Position numbers and translations under genes: made by a program. Below the pieces are notes generated by a model. The model was not told the DNA's origin, did not search any database, and was given only the letters and a program-made list of their open reading frames with translations. From Clostridia bacterium (GTDB lineage Bacteria; Bacillota_A; Clostridia; Oscillospirales; CAG-272), in NCBI GenBank assembly GCA_017472105.1, contig JAFUQY010000303.1, positions 1 to 8,704 of the forward strand: DNA of 8,704 bases, written 5' to 3'. This document shows positions 1-7,059 of the stretch, one piece after another. How positions within the stretch are numbered: position 1 is the first letter of the stretch; each line of letters starts with the position of its first letter.

Positions 1-789
1 GAATACAGTGCCTTCAATATCCGTTACCGTCACGTCATGGGGCGTATATTGGATATACTTGCTGTTCTGTGCCCAGTACGCCATTTCCTCGCTTTCCGGC
101 TCGAGGATTACGTCAAACACGAGATACCGGCTGCCCACGGACATCGGGAATGCAACCACGGTCAAGCCATCGGACACGGGAAAGCTGTAATTCGCCCAGT
201 CGGTGCTCTCAATGGATTTCATCGTCATCGGATAGTCCTCGCCGTACAGCGTAAGCGTGTAGTCCCCGCTGCCCCGGAAGTCCGCATAGCCTTTGTAATA
301 GCTCAGCTGATCGGAGCCGCCGCTGAAAGTCAGTGTACAGTTGTCACCGTCCGCGTCCGTGAGGGTCATCTCCGGCATGGATGCGCTTCCGTCCCGCATA
401 CCGTAAGGGATATCAAGATCCGTCAGCAGCGTCACCTGCCACATGCCTTCGTATTCGCCTTCGGTCACGGGAATCATGGACGCGGCTTCAATCCGGTACC
501 GTCCCGTGTCAACGGCAGAATCAAGGGTGTACACCTCCGACTGATCCGCTGTGACAATGCCCATGCCCGGGACGAATGCGAGGTAGTCGAACACCTTCAC
601 GCCCGCGCCCATGAGCACCAGTGCCAGTGAAAACACCGCCGCGCAGAGGGCAATTCTCCGCCATCCGGGACGCTTGTGCGCTGTTTTTTCGTTTTCCTTC
701 GCCCGCATTGCCGCAAGCGTCCGCGATTTCAGCTCCTCAGACGGCCCGGCGAGGGTATCGTTCAGTTTATTCAGATCAAATTCGTTCAT
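1..789 (-). CDS. Membrane-anchored probable anti-sigma factor (partial, C-terminus outside window)
   Basis: The reading frame is open for 263 codons from ATG at 789 to the window edge, with no stop, so the C-terminus is missing. The product starts MNEFDLNKLND. A basic cytoplasmic N-terminal segment of about 45 residues contains a Ser/Glu/Leu-rich helix and the patch HKRPGWRR. One membrane helix follows (about residues 45-63, IALCAAVFSLALVLMGAG). The rest is an extracytoplasmic, Asp/Ser/Thr/Tyr-rich region that looks like beta-structure. AGGAGG lies just upstream of the ATG, and the gene begins 17 bases after the sigma factor stop, so the two are co-transcribed. Many clostridial ECF sigma genes are followed by such a single-helix protein (DUF4179-like or similar) that holds the sigma factor at the membrane. 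The anti-sigma role is inferred from position and topology; I see no zinc-binding HxxxCxxC motif. Confidence 0.7.
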   Translation of the reverse strand, partial: MNEFDLNKLNDTLAGPSEELKSRTLAAMRAKENEKTAHKRPGWRRIALCAAVFSLALVLMGAGVKVFDYLAFVPGMGIVTADQSEVYTLDSAVDTGRYRIEAASMIPVTEGEYEGMWQVTLLTDLDIPYGMRDGSASMPEMTLTDADGDNCTLTFSGGSDQLSYYKGYADFRGSGDYTLTLYGEDYPMTMKSIESTDWANYSFPVSDGLTVVAFPMSVGSRYLVFDVILEPESEEMAYWAQNSKYIQYTPHDVTVTDIEGTVF

Positions 790-806
790 GCTGTTTCCTC
801 CTGTAT

Positions 807-1289
807 TCAATTGTCGGGCAGATACTCCGTCAGTCCCAGTGCCTTTGCCAGTGCCCGCCGCGCCCGGGTCAGTCTCACCCGCAGATTCGCAGGCGTCAGT
901 CCGAGCATCCGTGCGGCTTCTTCCGTGGAATACCCGCAGACTCCGCACAGGTACAGCGGCATCCGGTAGTTCTCCGGCAGACTGAAGAGAGCATCCATGA
1001 CTTCCCCGGTGTCCTCATCCGGCACAGCGGCACTTTCCGGGATTTCGTCTTCCTGCCGCCGTTTTGCCTGCCGGATCAGATCGGTGCACCGGTGAACGGC
1101 ACAGCGTACGAACCATGCCCGCTCATGCTCCGATCCCGGTTCCGCTTTCGGTCTGTGCTCCATCCAGCAGAGAAAGGTGTTCTGGTACGCGTCGTCGGCG
1201 AGGGATCGGTCAAATCCCGCCAGCTTCACACAGCACACCCGGTAAACGAGGGTTCCGTAAGCCTCCAGCACCCGTTCGCATTCGTCCAT
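807..1289 (-). CDS. RNA polymerase sigma factor, sigma-70 family (ECF-like)
   Basis: A 160-residue protein with the two-domain layout of ECF sigma factors. Region 2 lies at about residues 8-78: ADDAYQNTFLCWME (31-44) corresponds to the usual AEDxxQExFLxxW core-binding helix, and HERAWFVRCAVHRCTDLIR (55-73) to the -10 recognition helix. An acidic linker follows. Region 4 lies at about 98-150: LFSLPENYRMPLYL, then the helix-turn-helix GYSTEEAARMLGLTPANLR and the basic end RLTRARRALAKAL. The start at 1289 is chosen because GGAGGT sits six bases upstream. The frame stays open to 1400, but that extension would cover the promoter and has no domain match. The protein presumably directs RNA polymerase to a regulon that includes its own operon; the signal is unknown. 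The partner gene follows 17 bases downstream. Confidence 0.9.
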   Translation of the reverse strand: MDECERVLEAYGTLVYRVCCVKLAGFDRSLADDAYQNTFLCWMEHRPKAEPGSEHERAWFVRCAVHRCTDLIRQAKRRQEDEIPESAAVPDEDTGEVMDALFSLPENYRMPLYLCGVCGYSTEEAARMLGLTPANLRVRLTRARRALAKALGLTEYLPDN

Positions 1290-1332
1290 GAAGACACCTC
1301 CGATCATAAAAAATAAGCTGTGGTCTTTCGTT

Positions 1333-1344
1333 TTGTCCGGACAA
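1333..1344. promoter_or_regulatory. Perfect 12-base palindrome at the sigma-operon transcription start (candidate operator)
   Basis: TTGTCCGGACAA is a perfect palindrome starting two bases downstream of the -10 hexamer. It therefore covers the predicted transcription start. A dimeric repressor bound here would block initiation. No regulator is identified, so the operator role is inference from position and symmetry. Confidence 0.4.
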
Positions 1345-1346
1345 CC

Positions 1347-1375
1347 ATAATACGTCGGAGGAGTGGAAATTGCAA
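1347..1375 (-). promoter_or_regulatory. Promoter of the sigma/anti-sigma operon
   Basis: On the minus strand, TTGCAA (1375-1370) is separated by exactly 17 bases from TATTAT (1352-1347), a good housekeeping sigma-A match. The expected transcription start is near 1340, giving a leader of about 50 bases before the ATG at 1289. The promoter lies between the proC terminator and the sigma gene, so the pair is an independent unit. Confidence 0.7.
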
Positions 1376-1386
1376 CAGGGGAAAAC

Positions 1387-1439
1387 AAAAAAATGCACAA
1401 TGCACAAACAGAACTCCCGTATATTGTGCATTATGCATT
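1387..1439 (-). terminator. Intrinsic terminator after proC
   Basis: On the minus strand, 1439-1424 (AATGCATAATGCACAA) pairs with 1407-1392 over 16 bases, with one G-U wobble and a 16-base loop. Seven T residues (1393-1387) follow at once. The hairpin begins five bases after the proC stop codon. The arms are built from repeated TGCAT/TGCAC units rather than the usual GC-rich stem. On the plus strand no T-tract follows, so it is oriented for proC. Confidence 0.8.
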
Positions 1440-1443
1440 CCCG

Positions 1444-2241
1444 TTATTTCAGCTTCACGTTCTTCCCGTACGCCTTTGTGACCGCTTCGATTACGGCATG
1501 GCGGAAACCGTTTTCCTCAAGAGCCGCGACACCTTCGATGGTACTGCCGGCGGGACTTGTGACCATGTCCTTCACTTCGCCGGGGTGTTTGCCGCTTTCT
1601 TCCAGCAGAACCGCAGTGCCCCGGATCGTCTGAATCGCGTATTCGTAAGCCTTCGCACGGGGTACGCCGCATCTGACCGCACCGTCCGCGAGAGCTTCGA
1701 CAAACATGCACACGAACGCCGGGCCGCATCCCTGCACTGCCGTACCCGCGTCGATGAGCTTTTCCGGGATGAAATCGAGCCTGCCCGCGCCCTGCATGAA
1801 CCCGCAGAAATCGGCGAGAAGTGCGTCGGGGACGTCAAGCGAAGCGGCAAGAATCATGGCTTCTCCGACCGATGCGGCGACATTCGGCATGATGCGGATC
1901 ACCGGACACGGCACGCCTGCAAGCTCACGGATGCGCTCCATTGTGATGCCTGCCATCATGGAGACGATCACGGGCATTTCCTCCCGCGCACGGAGAGAAT
2001 CGCGGATTTCAGCGAACGCGTCCTCTGCCATCTGCGGCTTGACTCCGATGAAGAGGAACTGTGCGGCAGATGCGGCAACGGCGGGAGACGCTCCCATACA
2101 GCCGTATTTTTGACGGAAGTGATCGACCTTCGCACGGTCATGATCCGCCGCGATGATTCCCGAGCCGGAAATGCGCTGTGTGCAGGCATCGAGCAGAGCC
2201 CCGCCCATATTGCCGACACCGATGAAACCGAGTTTATACAT
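1444..2241 (-). CDS. proC: Pyrroline-5-carboxylate reductase
   Basis: A 265-residue cytoplasmic enzyme that makes L-proline by NAD(P)H-dependent reduction of 1-pyrroline-5-carboxylate, the last step of proline synthesis. The N-terminal Rossmann motif GFIGVGNMGGA (5-15) is intact. FIGVKPQ (64-70) and IRIMPNVAASVGEA (115-128) are typical of the family. The C-terminal dimer and substrate-binding domain carries GCGPAF (171-176, usually GSGPAY) and VTSPAGSTIEGV (227-238). The length is standard for the family. The start at 2241 is preferred because CAGGAG lies about ten bases upstream and the Rossmann strand begins immediately. A GTG start at 2283 would add 14 unrelated residues. The gene follows proA by 55 bases and is followed by a terminator, so proA-proC form one transcript. 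Confidence 0.95.
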   Translation of the reverse strand: MYKLGFIGVGNMGGALLDACTQRISGSGIIAADHDRAKVDHFRQKYGCMGASPAVAASAAQFLFIGVKPQMAEDAFAEIRDSLRAREEMPVIVSMMAGITMERIRELAGVPCPVIRIMPNVAASVGEAMILAASLDVPDALLADFCGFMQGAGRLDFIPEKLIDAGTAVQGCGPAFVCMFVEALADGAVRCGVPRAKAYEYAIQTIRGTAVLLEESGKHPGEVKDMVTSPAGSTIEGVAALEENGFRHAVIEAVTKAYGKNVKLK

Positions 2242-2255
2242 AATTCTGGTACTCC

Positions 2256-2297
2256 TGTTACTTATTACTTCTTCCCTGTTCACTCTTACTTCTTCCC
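2256..2297. repeat. Imperfect 21-base tandem repeat between proA and proC
   Basis: 2256-2276 and 2277-2297 match at 17 of 21 positions; both begin TGTT and end TTACTTCTTCCC on the plus strand. The repeat fills most of the proA-proC gap, starting at the proA stop and ending just before the proC ribosome binding site. No function is evident; it may be a local duplication in an otherwise unconstrained spacer. Confidence 0.6.
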
Positions 2298-3544
2298 TAT
2301 CTCACGTTTCCTTCGCCGCGGACGACGTATTTGTATGTGCAGAGTTCCCGCAGTCCCATCGGGCCGCGTGCGTGGAGTTTCTGCGTCGAGATGCCCATTT
2401 CGCATCCGAGACCGAACTCGCCGCCGTCCGTGAAGCGCGTGCTCGCGTTATGGTACACCGCCGCGGAATCGACCGAGCGCAGGAATCTGGATGCCGCCGC
2501 GTTGTCCGCCGTTACGATGGCTTCGCTGTGGTGCGTGCTGTGCTCCGCGATGTGCGCAATGGCGTCGTCCAGTGTATCGACAACTCCCACGGCAAGGCGG
2601 TAGTCGAGAAATTCCGTATCAAAATCGTCGTCTCCCGCGGGTGTTCCGGGGATGATCTCTGCCGCACGGGAATCGAGAATCAGCTCAACGGGGTTCTCAT
2701 CGCGATCGTCCACAAGTGCTTTTTTCAGAATCGGGAGGAACTGTGCGGCAATATCCCGGTGAACGAGGCACACCTCCGCCGCATTGCACACCGACGGGCG
2801 GGACGTCTTCGCGTTGACGAGAATCTTCACCGCCATGTCAAAATCAGCCGCTTTGTCCACGTACACATGGCAGATGCCCGTTCCGGTTTCGATGCACGGC
2901 ACCTTCGCTTCGTCCACGCAGGCTTTGATGAGTCCCTTGCCGCCGCGGGGAATCAGGAGATCAATATATCCCACCCCGTGCATGAGATCGAGCGAGCTCT
3001 GACGCGTGGTATCCTCAGCCTGACAGACGAGATCCGCGGGAAATCCGGCGTCGGTGCATCCCATCCGGAGCGCGTCCACGATTGCCTTCGAGGAACGGTA
3101 CGCATCCCGTCCGCCGCGGAGAATGACCGCGTTTCCGCTCTTGATGCACAGCGCCGCCGCATCGGAGGTCACGTTCGGACGGCTTTCGTAAATGATCGCG
3201 ACCACGCCGAGGGGCACTGCGGTTTTCTCAATCGTCATGCCGCGCCGCTCGGTGGTTTCCAGCACACGCCACGCGGGATCGGGCAGATTCACAACATCGA
3301 GAATCCCGTCCGCCATGGCACGGATGCGGCTCTCCGTCAGTCTCAGCCGGTCGATCATGACGGGGGAAATCCGTCCCTCTGCGGCTTTTACGTCTGCTTC
3401 GTTTTCCGTAAGAATCGCGGGTATGTTTTCACGCAGACGCGCCGCCATCGCGGTCAGAATCGCGTTTTTTTCGTCAGTGGATGCGGACATCACGGTATGC
3501 TTCACCGCACGTGCCGCCTGCATGATTTCAAGCGTTGTTTTCAT
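2297..3544 (-). CDS. proA: Glutamate-5-semialdehyde dehydrogenase (gamma-glutamyl phosphate reductase)
   Basis: A 415-residue cytoplasmic enzyme of the aldehyde dehydrogenase superfamily. It reduces L-glutamyl 5-phosphate with NADPH to glutamate 5-semialdehyde, which cyclises to the ProC substrate. Family signatures are present in order: PLGVVAIIYESRPNVTSDAA (111-130), NAVILRGG (138-145), LIPRGGKGLI (197-206), ETGTGICHVYVD (219-230), the catalytic cysteine motif RPSVCNAAE (249-257, Cys253) and GGEFGLGCEMGISTQKLHAR (374-393) near the end. The length is normal and no motif is broken. The start at 3544 is supported by AGGTGA a few bases upstream. It is the first gene of a proA-proC unit with its own promoter. 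The usual partner proB (glutamate 5-kinase) is not in the window and must be elsewhere if the pathway is complete. Confidence 0.96.
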   Translation of the reverse strand: MKTTLEIMQAARAVKHTVMSASTDEKNAILTAMAARLRENIPAILTENEADVKAAEGRISPVMIDRLRLTESRIRAMADGILDVVNLPDPAWRVLETTERRGMTIEKTAVPLGVVAIIYESRPNVTSDAAALCIKSGNAVILRGGRDAYRSSKAIVDALRMGCTDAGFPADLVCQAEDTTRQSSLDLMHGVGYIDLLIPRGGKGLIKACVDEAKVPCIETGTGICHVYVDKAADFDMAVKILVNAKTSRPSVCNAAEVCLVHRDIAAQFLPILKKALVDDRDENPVELILDSRAAEIIPGTPAGDDDFDTEFLDYRLAVGVVDTLDDAIAHIAEHSTHHSEAIVTADNAAASRFLRSVDSAAVYHNASTRFTDGGEFGLGCEMGISTQKLHARGPMGLRELCTYKYVVRGEGNVR

Positions 3545-3579
3545 GGGTCACCTGTATCTGTTGTTATTGTAAATTTCGA

Positions 3580-3589
3580 TAACCGGTTA
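3580..3589. promoter_or_regulatory. 10-base palindrome in the early proA leader (possible operator)
   Basis: TAACCGGTTA is a perfect palindrome about 12 bases downstream of the proA -10 hexamer, near the predicted transcription start. Like the palindrome of the sigma operon it has a CCGG centre, but its arms differ. A 10-base palindrome can arise by chance, so the assignment is weak. Confidence 0.25.
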
Positions 3590-3601
3590 ATGATATGCTA
3601 T

Positions 3602-3630
3602 ATTTTATCACTATATATGGAATCTGTCAA
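3602..3630 (-). promoter_or_regulatory. Promoter of proA-proC
   Basis: On the minus strand, a perfect -35 TTGACA (3630-3625) is followed, after 17 bases, by TAAAAT (3607-3602), five of six to consensus. Transcription should start near 3595, about 50 bases upstream of the proA ATG. The strong match suggests constitutive sigma-A expression unless the nearby palindrome is an operator. No T-box or other leader RNA fits in so short a leader. Confidence 0.8.
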
Positions 3631-3632
3631 GT

Positions 3633-3666
3633 ACAAACAGCAAAGGACGGATCCGAAGACCCGCCC
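3633..3666 (-). terminator. Intrinsic terminator of the ABC/GldG/DUF4340 operon with UUCG loop
   Basis: On the minus strand, GGGCGGGTC (3666-3658), loop TTCG (3657-3654) and GATCCGTCC (3653-3645) form a nine-base-pair stem with two G-U wobbles. The C(UUCG)G tetraloop is exceptionally stable. A moderate T-rich tail (TTTGCTGTTTG) follows. It starts eight bases after the DUF4340 stop codon and ends directly against the proA -35 element. Confidence 0.8.
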
Positions 3667-3673
3667 TGATGTT

Positions 3674-4663
3674 TTATTCGGCTGCTTCCGCGGGCACATA
3701 CGCCGCATACGCAAGCAGTGCATCCACCGCATCCGCAGTGAGGCTGTACACAATGCCCGACTTTGCGGGACCGCCGTAATATGCGCCATCCGCCGAGCCG
3801 ATATCAAAAGTGTACGTGGTTTCGAGGTAGTTCGTGGACTCGTTGCCGTTCGCATCGGTGGAAGTGACAGCCTTCTTGTACTTCACGGAGACGGAGTTTG
3901 TGCCGTCGATGCCGTACGATGCCTTCTCTTCCGCGGATGCGCTGTAATCCTCGCAGATCGTGAGGGACACGCCGCCCAGCTTTTCCAGTGCTTCGGTCAT
4001 GCCCGCTTCGTCGGTGATTTCGTTCGATACGCCGTCCTTTGTGACCGTCACAGAGGAGACATAGCCGATATCCTGCCACTCGGAGACAGGGATCGTGTCA
4101 AGGGCAAGCAGGTCTTCCAATGCGTAGTCGAAATACGGAATCAGCCCGGAGGAGATCAGGTAGCAGTCGCCGTCCATGGTGAAGTAGTACCCGCCGGTGA
4201 AGGAGTTGTAGGCGCCGATGTTGTACACGTGGGATGTCCCGTCGGTGTATTCCACCTTGATGACGTACGCGGGATCGGTCAGACCGTAGGCGTCCTTGTC
4301 AACTTCATCCACGGTGCGGATTGCCGCCATGGAGGAAAGTGCGGATGCCATATAGCCGACGGTTTCCTGATTCAGCGGGAATTCCCTGTCGCCTTCGTAC
4401 ACCCATGCGCCGTTCTCGGCAAGGAACGTGAGGAACTCTTCTCCCTCGCGGGAGTAGGAGATGGACTTCGTGGTCGACGCGTCGTACTCGGCAAGCAGAA
4501 TGGATGTGTTCTGCGATGCCGCGAGTTCTGCCGCTTCTTCCGCTGCTTTTTTCTCGTTTGCCGCGGAGAGCACGGAGGTTCCGATGACGAGCACGGCAAG
4601 GATTGCGGCAAGCACAATCATCGGCAGGTATTTGTTTTTCTTTTTACGCTGTTTCTGTGCCAT
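3674..4663 (-). CDS. DUF4340 domain-containing membrane-anchored protein
   Basis: A 329-residue protein. It has a strongly basic N-terminus (KQRKKKNK), one membrane helix or uncleaved signal (about residues 12-34), an Ala/Glu-rich helical linker (35-50) and a large extracytoplasmic domain. The segment YGLTDPAYVIKVEYTDG (126-142) followed by SHVYNIG (144-150), and the repeated strand-turn pattern, match what is known of DUF4340, a family of unknown biochemical function usually encoded next to GldG-type ABC auxiliary proteins. It starts three bases after the GldG-family stop codon, which implies translational coupling; GGAGA lies in the end of the upstream gene. It is the last gene of the operon and is followed by a terminator. 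It probably works with the GldG-like protein on the outer face of the membrane; this is inferred from topology and context. Confidence 0.88.
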   Translation of the reverse strand: MAQKQRKKKNKYLPMIVLAAILAVLVIGTSVLSAANEKKAAEEAAELAASQNTSILLAEYDASTTKSISYSREGEEFLTFLAENGAWVYEGDREFPLNQETVGYMASALSSMAAIRTVDEVDKDAYGLTDPAYVIKVEYTDGTSHVYNIGAYNSFTGGYYFTMDGDCYLISSGLIPYFDYALEDLLALDTIPVSEWQDIGYVSSVTVTKDGVSNEITDEAGMTEALEKLGGVSLTICEDYSASAEEKASYGIDGTNSVSVKYKKAVTSTDANGNESTNYLETTYTFDIGSADGAYYGGPAKSGIVYSLTADAVDALLAYAAYVPAEAAE

Positions 4664-4666
4664 GGC

Positions 4667-6163
4667 TTACTTCTTTCTCCGCTTGAACCATACCGCAAAG
4701 CCCAGTGCCAGGAACGCAAGCGGGATCACGAACACGACGACAACGGACCAGATGCCCGCTTCTGCCGCAGTGACGGTGAGTGCCTGAACCTGAAGTGCCT
4801 TTGCCATAATGGAAAGCGAGGTCTTGTTTTCGCTCATCCAGTTGAGGGACGCCATGAACACCGCAGAGTTGCCGCCGGAGACGTACTGGTCAGCCGCTTC
4901 GTCGGTGAGCGCAGGAGAGGAGAACCACACGAACTTCGCACTGTCGCCTCTTGTGCCGTTTGCTTCCGCTGTCACAGCCGCGCCGACGTAGACCATGCCT
5001 TCAATATCGCCGTCCTCTTTCTCGAGGGTTTCCGCGTTGAGGTTTGCCTTCGTATATGCGGCATTGGTCGTGGAGAGGATGGGCGTTACCGTCGTCGTGC
5101 CGTCGGAAATGATACCGTGAGCGGCATTGGCGAGGACGTAGATCTGTGAGTTGGACAGCAGGGACAGGGGACCGGACGCCGTGGAGCCGAGATTGGGCAG
5201 CAGGAAGTGCGGGTAGGACATGTAGTTGTTGCGGTTGGTCTCAATCACGATGCCGTCGACGGGTTCCAGACCCATGTGCGCCGCCAGTTCGGTGAGATTG
5301 GGCATGAAATTCGAGGAGAATCCGGTTGCGCTGGTAATGAGGATGATATTGCCGCCCTCATCGAGGTAGGATTTGAGCATCGTGCACTCGTCAGCGGAGA
5401 GGTCGGACGTGGGATTGTTGATGAGAATGGACGTGCAGGATGCGGGGATGGCGTCAATGTTGAGAAGCGTCATGGTTTCCTGACCGATGTTCTCCGCGGT
5501 GATATAGGAAGAGAAGGTCGCGGACAGCTCGGTTTCGCCGTGTCCGGTCAGGGTGTACATCGTGGGCAGGTCGCTTCTTGTGACGTAGTCCACTGCCGTC
5601 GTGAAGGCAAGCTCGCCCGCAAAGGACGTCACGGTCGGGAAGGTGTAGTACGTGTAGTAGTACTGGTACAGCTCCTCTTCCGTGTAGGACGTGTCAATGG
5701 ACTGGGTGTAGATTTCGTAGTAATCGAGCACGTAGCTGCGGAGCGCGCTTTCGGCGATGACGGAATTGTCGTTCAGCTGCTCACTCGTGTACTGCTCAAT
5801 GAACGCGGGGTTCTCGATGGGGTCGACGGTCTTGACCTTGATGTGCGGGTTGAGCGCCGTATAGCGTCCGAGAAGCTCCACGATATTGGAGTCCTCCGTG
5901 CCGCGCTGGGTCAGGATGTAGAAGGTCACGTCGGTATCCACACCCGCGAGAATCTGCTCAGTCTCCTCTCCGATGGAGAAAAGATCAAGCTCGGACATAT
6001 CGTACTTGGTCAGCGTCGTGGGAAGCTCGCCCACAAACAGGTTCACGGCAATCACAACGGCGATGACGATGAGGGACATTGCCATCGAGAACGTGCCGAT
6101 CTTGAGGTATTTCTTGTTCACGCCCGGCTTCTTTGCGGGAGTGTTTTTGATTTCGTTGTTCAT
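4667..6163 (-). CDS. GldG family protein (auxiliary component of an ABC-2 type transporter)
   Basis: A 498-residue protein with one membrane helix at each end (about 22-44 and 471-491) and a long extracytoplasmic domain between them; it ends in a basic tail, FKRRKK. The start of the domain, YDMSELDLFSIGEETEQIL (54-72), and TDVTFYILTQRG (77-88) are typical of the N-terminal domain of GldG-like proteins. LTGHGE (205-210), SILINNPTSDLSADE (245-259) and YLDEGGNIILIT (266-277) mark the ABC-auxiliary (GldG/IFT52-like) domain. In Bacteroidota the relative GldG works with GldA and GldF in gliding; here the same gene order occurs in a bacterium with no other sign of gliding genes. A Tyr-rich stretch (about 149-174) is notable. 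GGAGG lies nine bases before the ATG, and the gene starts 18 bases after the permease gene. Confidence 0.9.
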   Translation of the reverse strand: MNNEIKNTPAKKPGVNKKYLKIGTFSMAMSLIVIAVVIAVNLFVGELPTTLTKYDMSELDLFSIGEETEQILAGVDTDVTFYILTQRGTEDSNIVELLGRYTALNPHIKVKTVDPIENPAFIEQYTSEQLNDNSVIAESALRSYVLDYYEIYTQSIDTSYTEEELYQYYYTYYTFPTVTSFAGELAFTTAVDYVTRSDLPTMYTLTGHGETELSATFSSYITAENIGQETMTLLNIDAIPASCTSILINNPTSDLSADECTMLKSYLDEGGNIILITSATGFSSNFMPNLTELAAHMGLEPVDGIVIETNRNNYMSYPHFLLPNLGSTASGPLSLLSNSQIYVLANAAHGIISDGTTTVTPILSTTNAAYTKANLNAETLEKEDGDIEGMVYVGAAVTAEANGTRGDSAKFVWFSSPALTDEAADQYVSGGNSAVFMASLNWMSENKTSLSIMAKALQVQALTVTAAEAGIWSVVVVFVIPLAFLALGFAVWFKRRKK

Positions 6164-6181
6164 ATCATTTTTCCTCCCGTC

Positions 6182-7045
6182 TCAGTTCCAGCGTTTCTTT
6201 TCCATGGACTGCACGGTGAGATACACAAACAGCGCGCAGACGGAAAGATAGAAGATGATCGCAGTCAGGTCAAACATGCCGCTCTGGAAGACTGCAAGGC
6301 GGTCAAACAGTGCCATCGACGACAGCAGGGACGGCACCGCACCCTCGAACACGGCGGGATTGACGAGGTACACCAGCACGCATGCCGCCGTAAGAACCAC
6401 GGAAGTGCACACGGAAATGGTGGAATTCTTAATCATCACCTGCACGATCATGCCGATGATGACGGAGATGGCGATGAATCCGGCAAGGGATGCACCGGCG
6501 GAAGTGGGAATGAGGTTTGCGATGCCGGACATGAGGTTGATGAACACCATGACGGCGAGGGAGACAACGGCTGCGATCACCTGACTCTCGGTGAGGGACG
6601 AGATGAAGAGCCCGATTGCGATGAGGGAGCATCCGAGCAGGAAGAACGCAAGCAGGGATGCGTATGCGGGAGTGAGATAAACCGTGCCGAATGCGGTGAG
6701 GATCAGGGGATAGAACGCCATGACCGCGCAGGGCACGAAGAGCACCGTCACCATCGCGAGATACTTCGCCAGAACAATCGACGAAATGCTCATCGGGAGG
6801 GAGTAGAGGAGCTGGTCGGTGCGGCTGTGCTTTTCTTCCGCGACGGAACGCATGGTCAGCACGGGCACGGTGAACATGTAGACAAACGCCACATTGGACA
6901 GAATCACTTCAAAATAGGGATACAGCCCCATCAGGTTGTAAACCACCATGTAAATGCCGGCGAGCAGGAGCACAAACCCGATGAAAAGGGCGCCTGTCAT
7001 GCCGGTGATGTAGGAACGGAGTTCTCTTTTATAAACGGCGAGCAC
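6182..7045 (-). CDS. ABC-2 type transporter permease
   Basis: An integral membrane protein of 287 residues (from the GTG start) with six to eight hydrophobic segments spread over its length. The conserved cytoplasmic coupling region RSVAEEKHSRTDQLLYSLP (about 66-84) is typical of ABC-2 permeases that pair with CcmA/GldA-type ATPases, and the start LAVYKRELRSY is also characteristic. It should form the membrane channel for the ATPase encoded just upstream. I prefer the GTG start at 7045. The strong GGAGG at 7057-7053 is seven bases from it but only one base from the ATG at 7051, which is too close. The ATG would add two residues. The binding site lies immediately upstream of the ATPase stop codon's position on the transcript's downstream side, suggesting coupled translation. 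Confidence 0.9.
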   Translation of the reverse strand: MLAVYKRELRSYITGMTGALFIGFVLLLAGIYMVVYNLMGLYPYFEVILSNVAFVYMFTVPVLTMRSVAEEKHSRTDQLLYSLPMSISSIVLAKYLAMVTVLFVPCAVMAFYPLILTAFGTVYLTPAYASLLAFFLLGCSLIAIGLFISSLTESQVIAAVVSLAVMVFINLMSGIANLIPTSAGASLAGFIAISVIIGMIVQVMIKNSTISVCTSVVLTAACVLVYLVNPAVFEGAVPSLLSSMALFDRLAVFQSGMFDLTAIIFYLSVCALFVYLTVQSMEKKRWN

Positions 7046-7052
7046 TGTCATT

Positions 7053-7057
7053 CCTCC
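7053..7057 (-). promoter_or_regulatory. Ribosome binding site that decides the permease start
   Basis: GGAGG on the minus strand begins three bases after the ATPase stop codon (7062-7060). Its spacing is seven bases to GTG at 7045 and one base to ATG at 7051, so the GTG is the better start. Confidence 0.7.
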
Positions 7058-7059
7058 TT

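Noticed and set aside
1290..1400. N-terminal extension of the sigma factor
   Set aside because: It would cover the predicted leader and part of the promoter, has no sigma-factor similarity, and the ATG at 1289 has a good GGAGGT.
2153..5149. A 998-codon open frame on the plus strand
   Set aside because: It runs antisense through proC, proA, DUF4340 and the GldG-family gene. Its protein is His/Arg/Gly/Cys-rich with no recognisable domain, and all the minus-strand genes have clear motifs and binding sites. It reflects codon bias.
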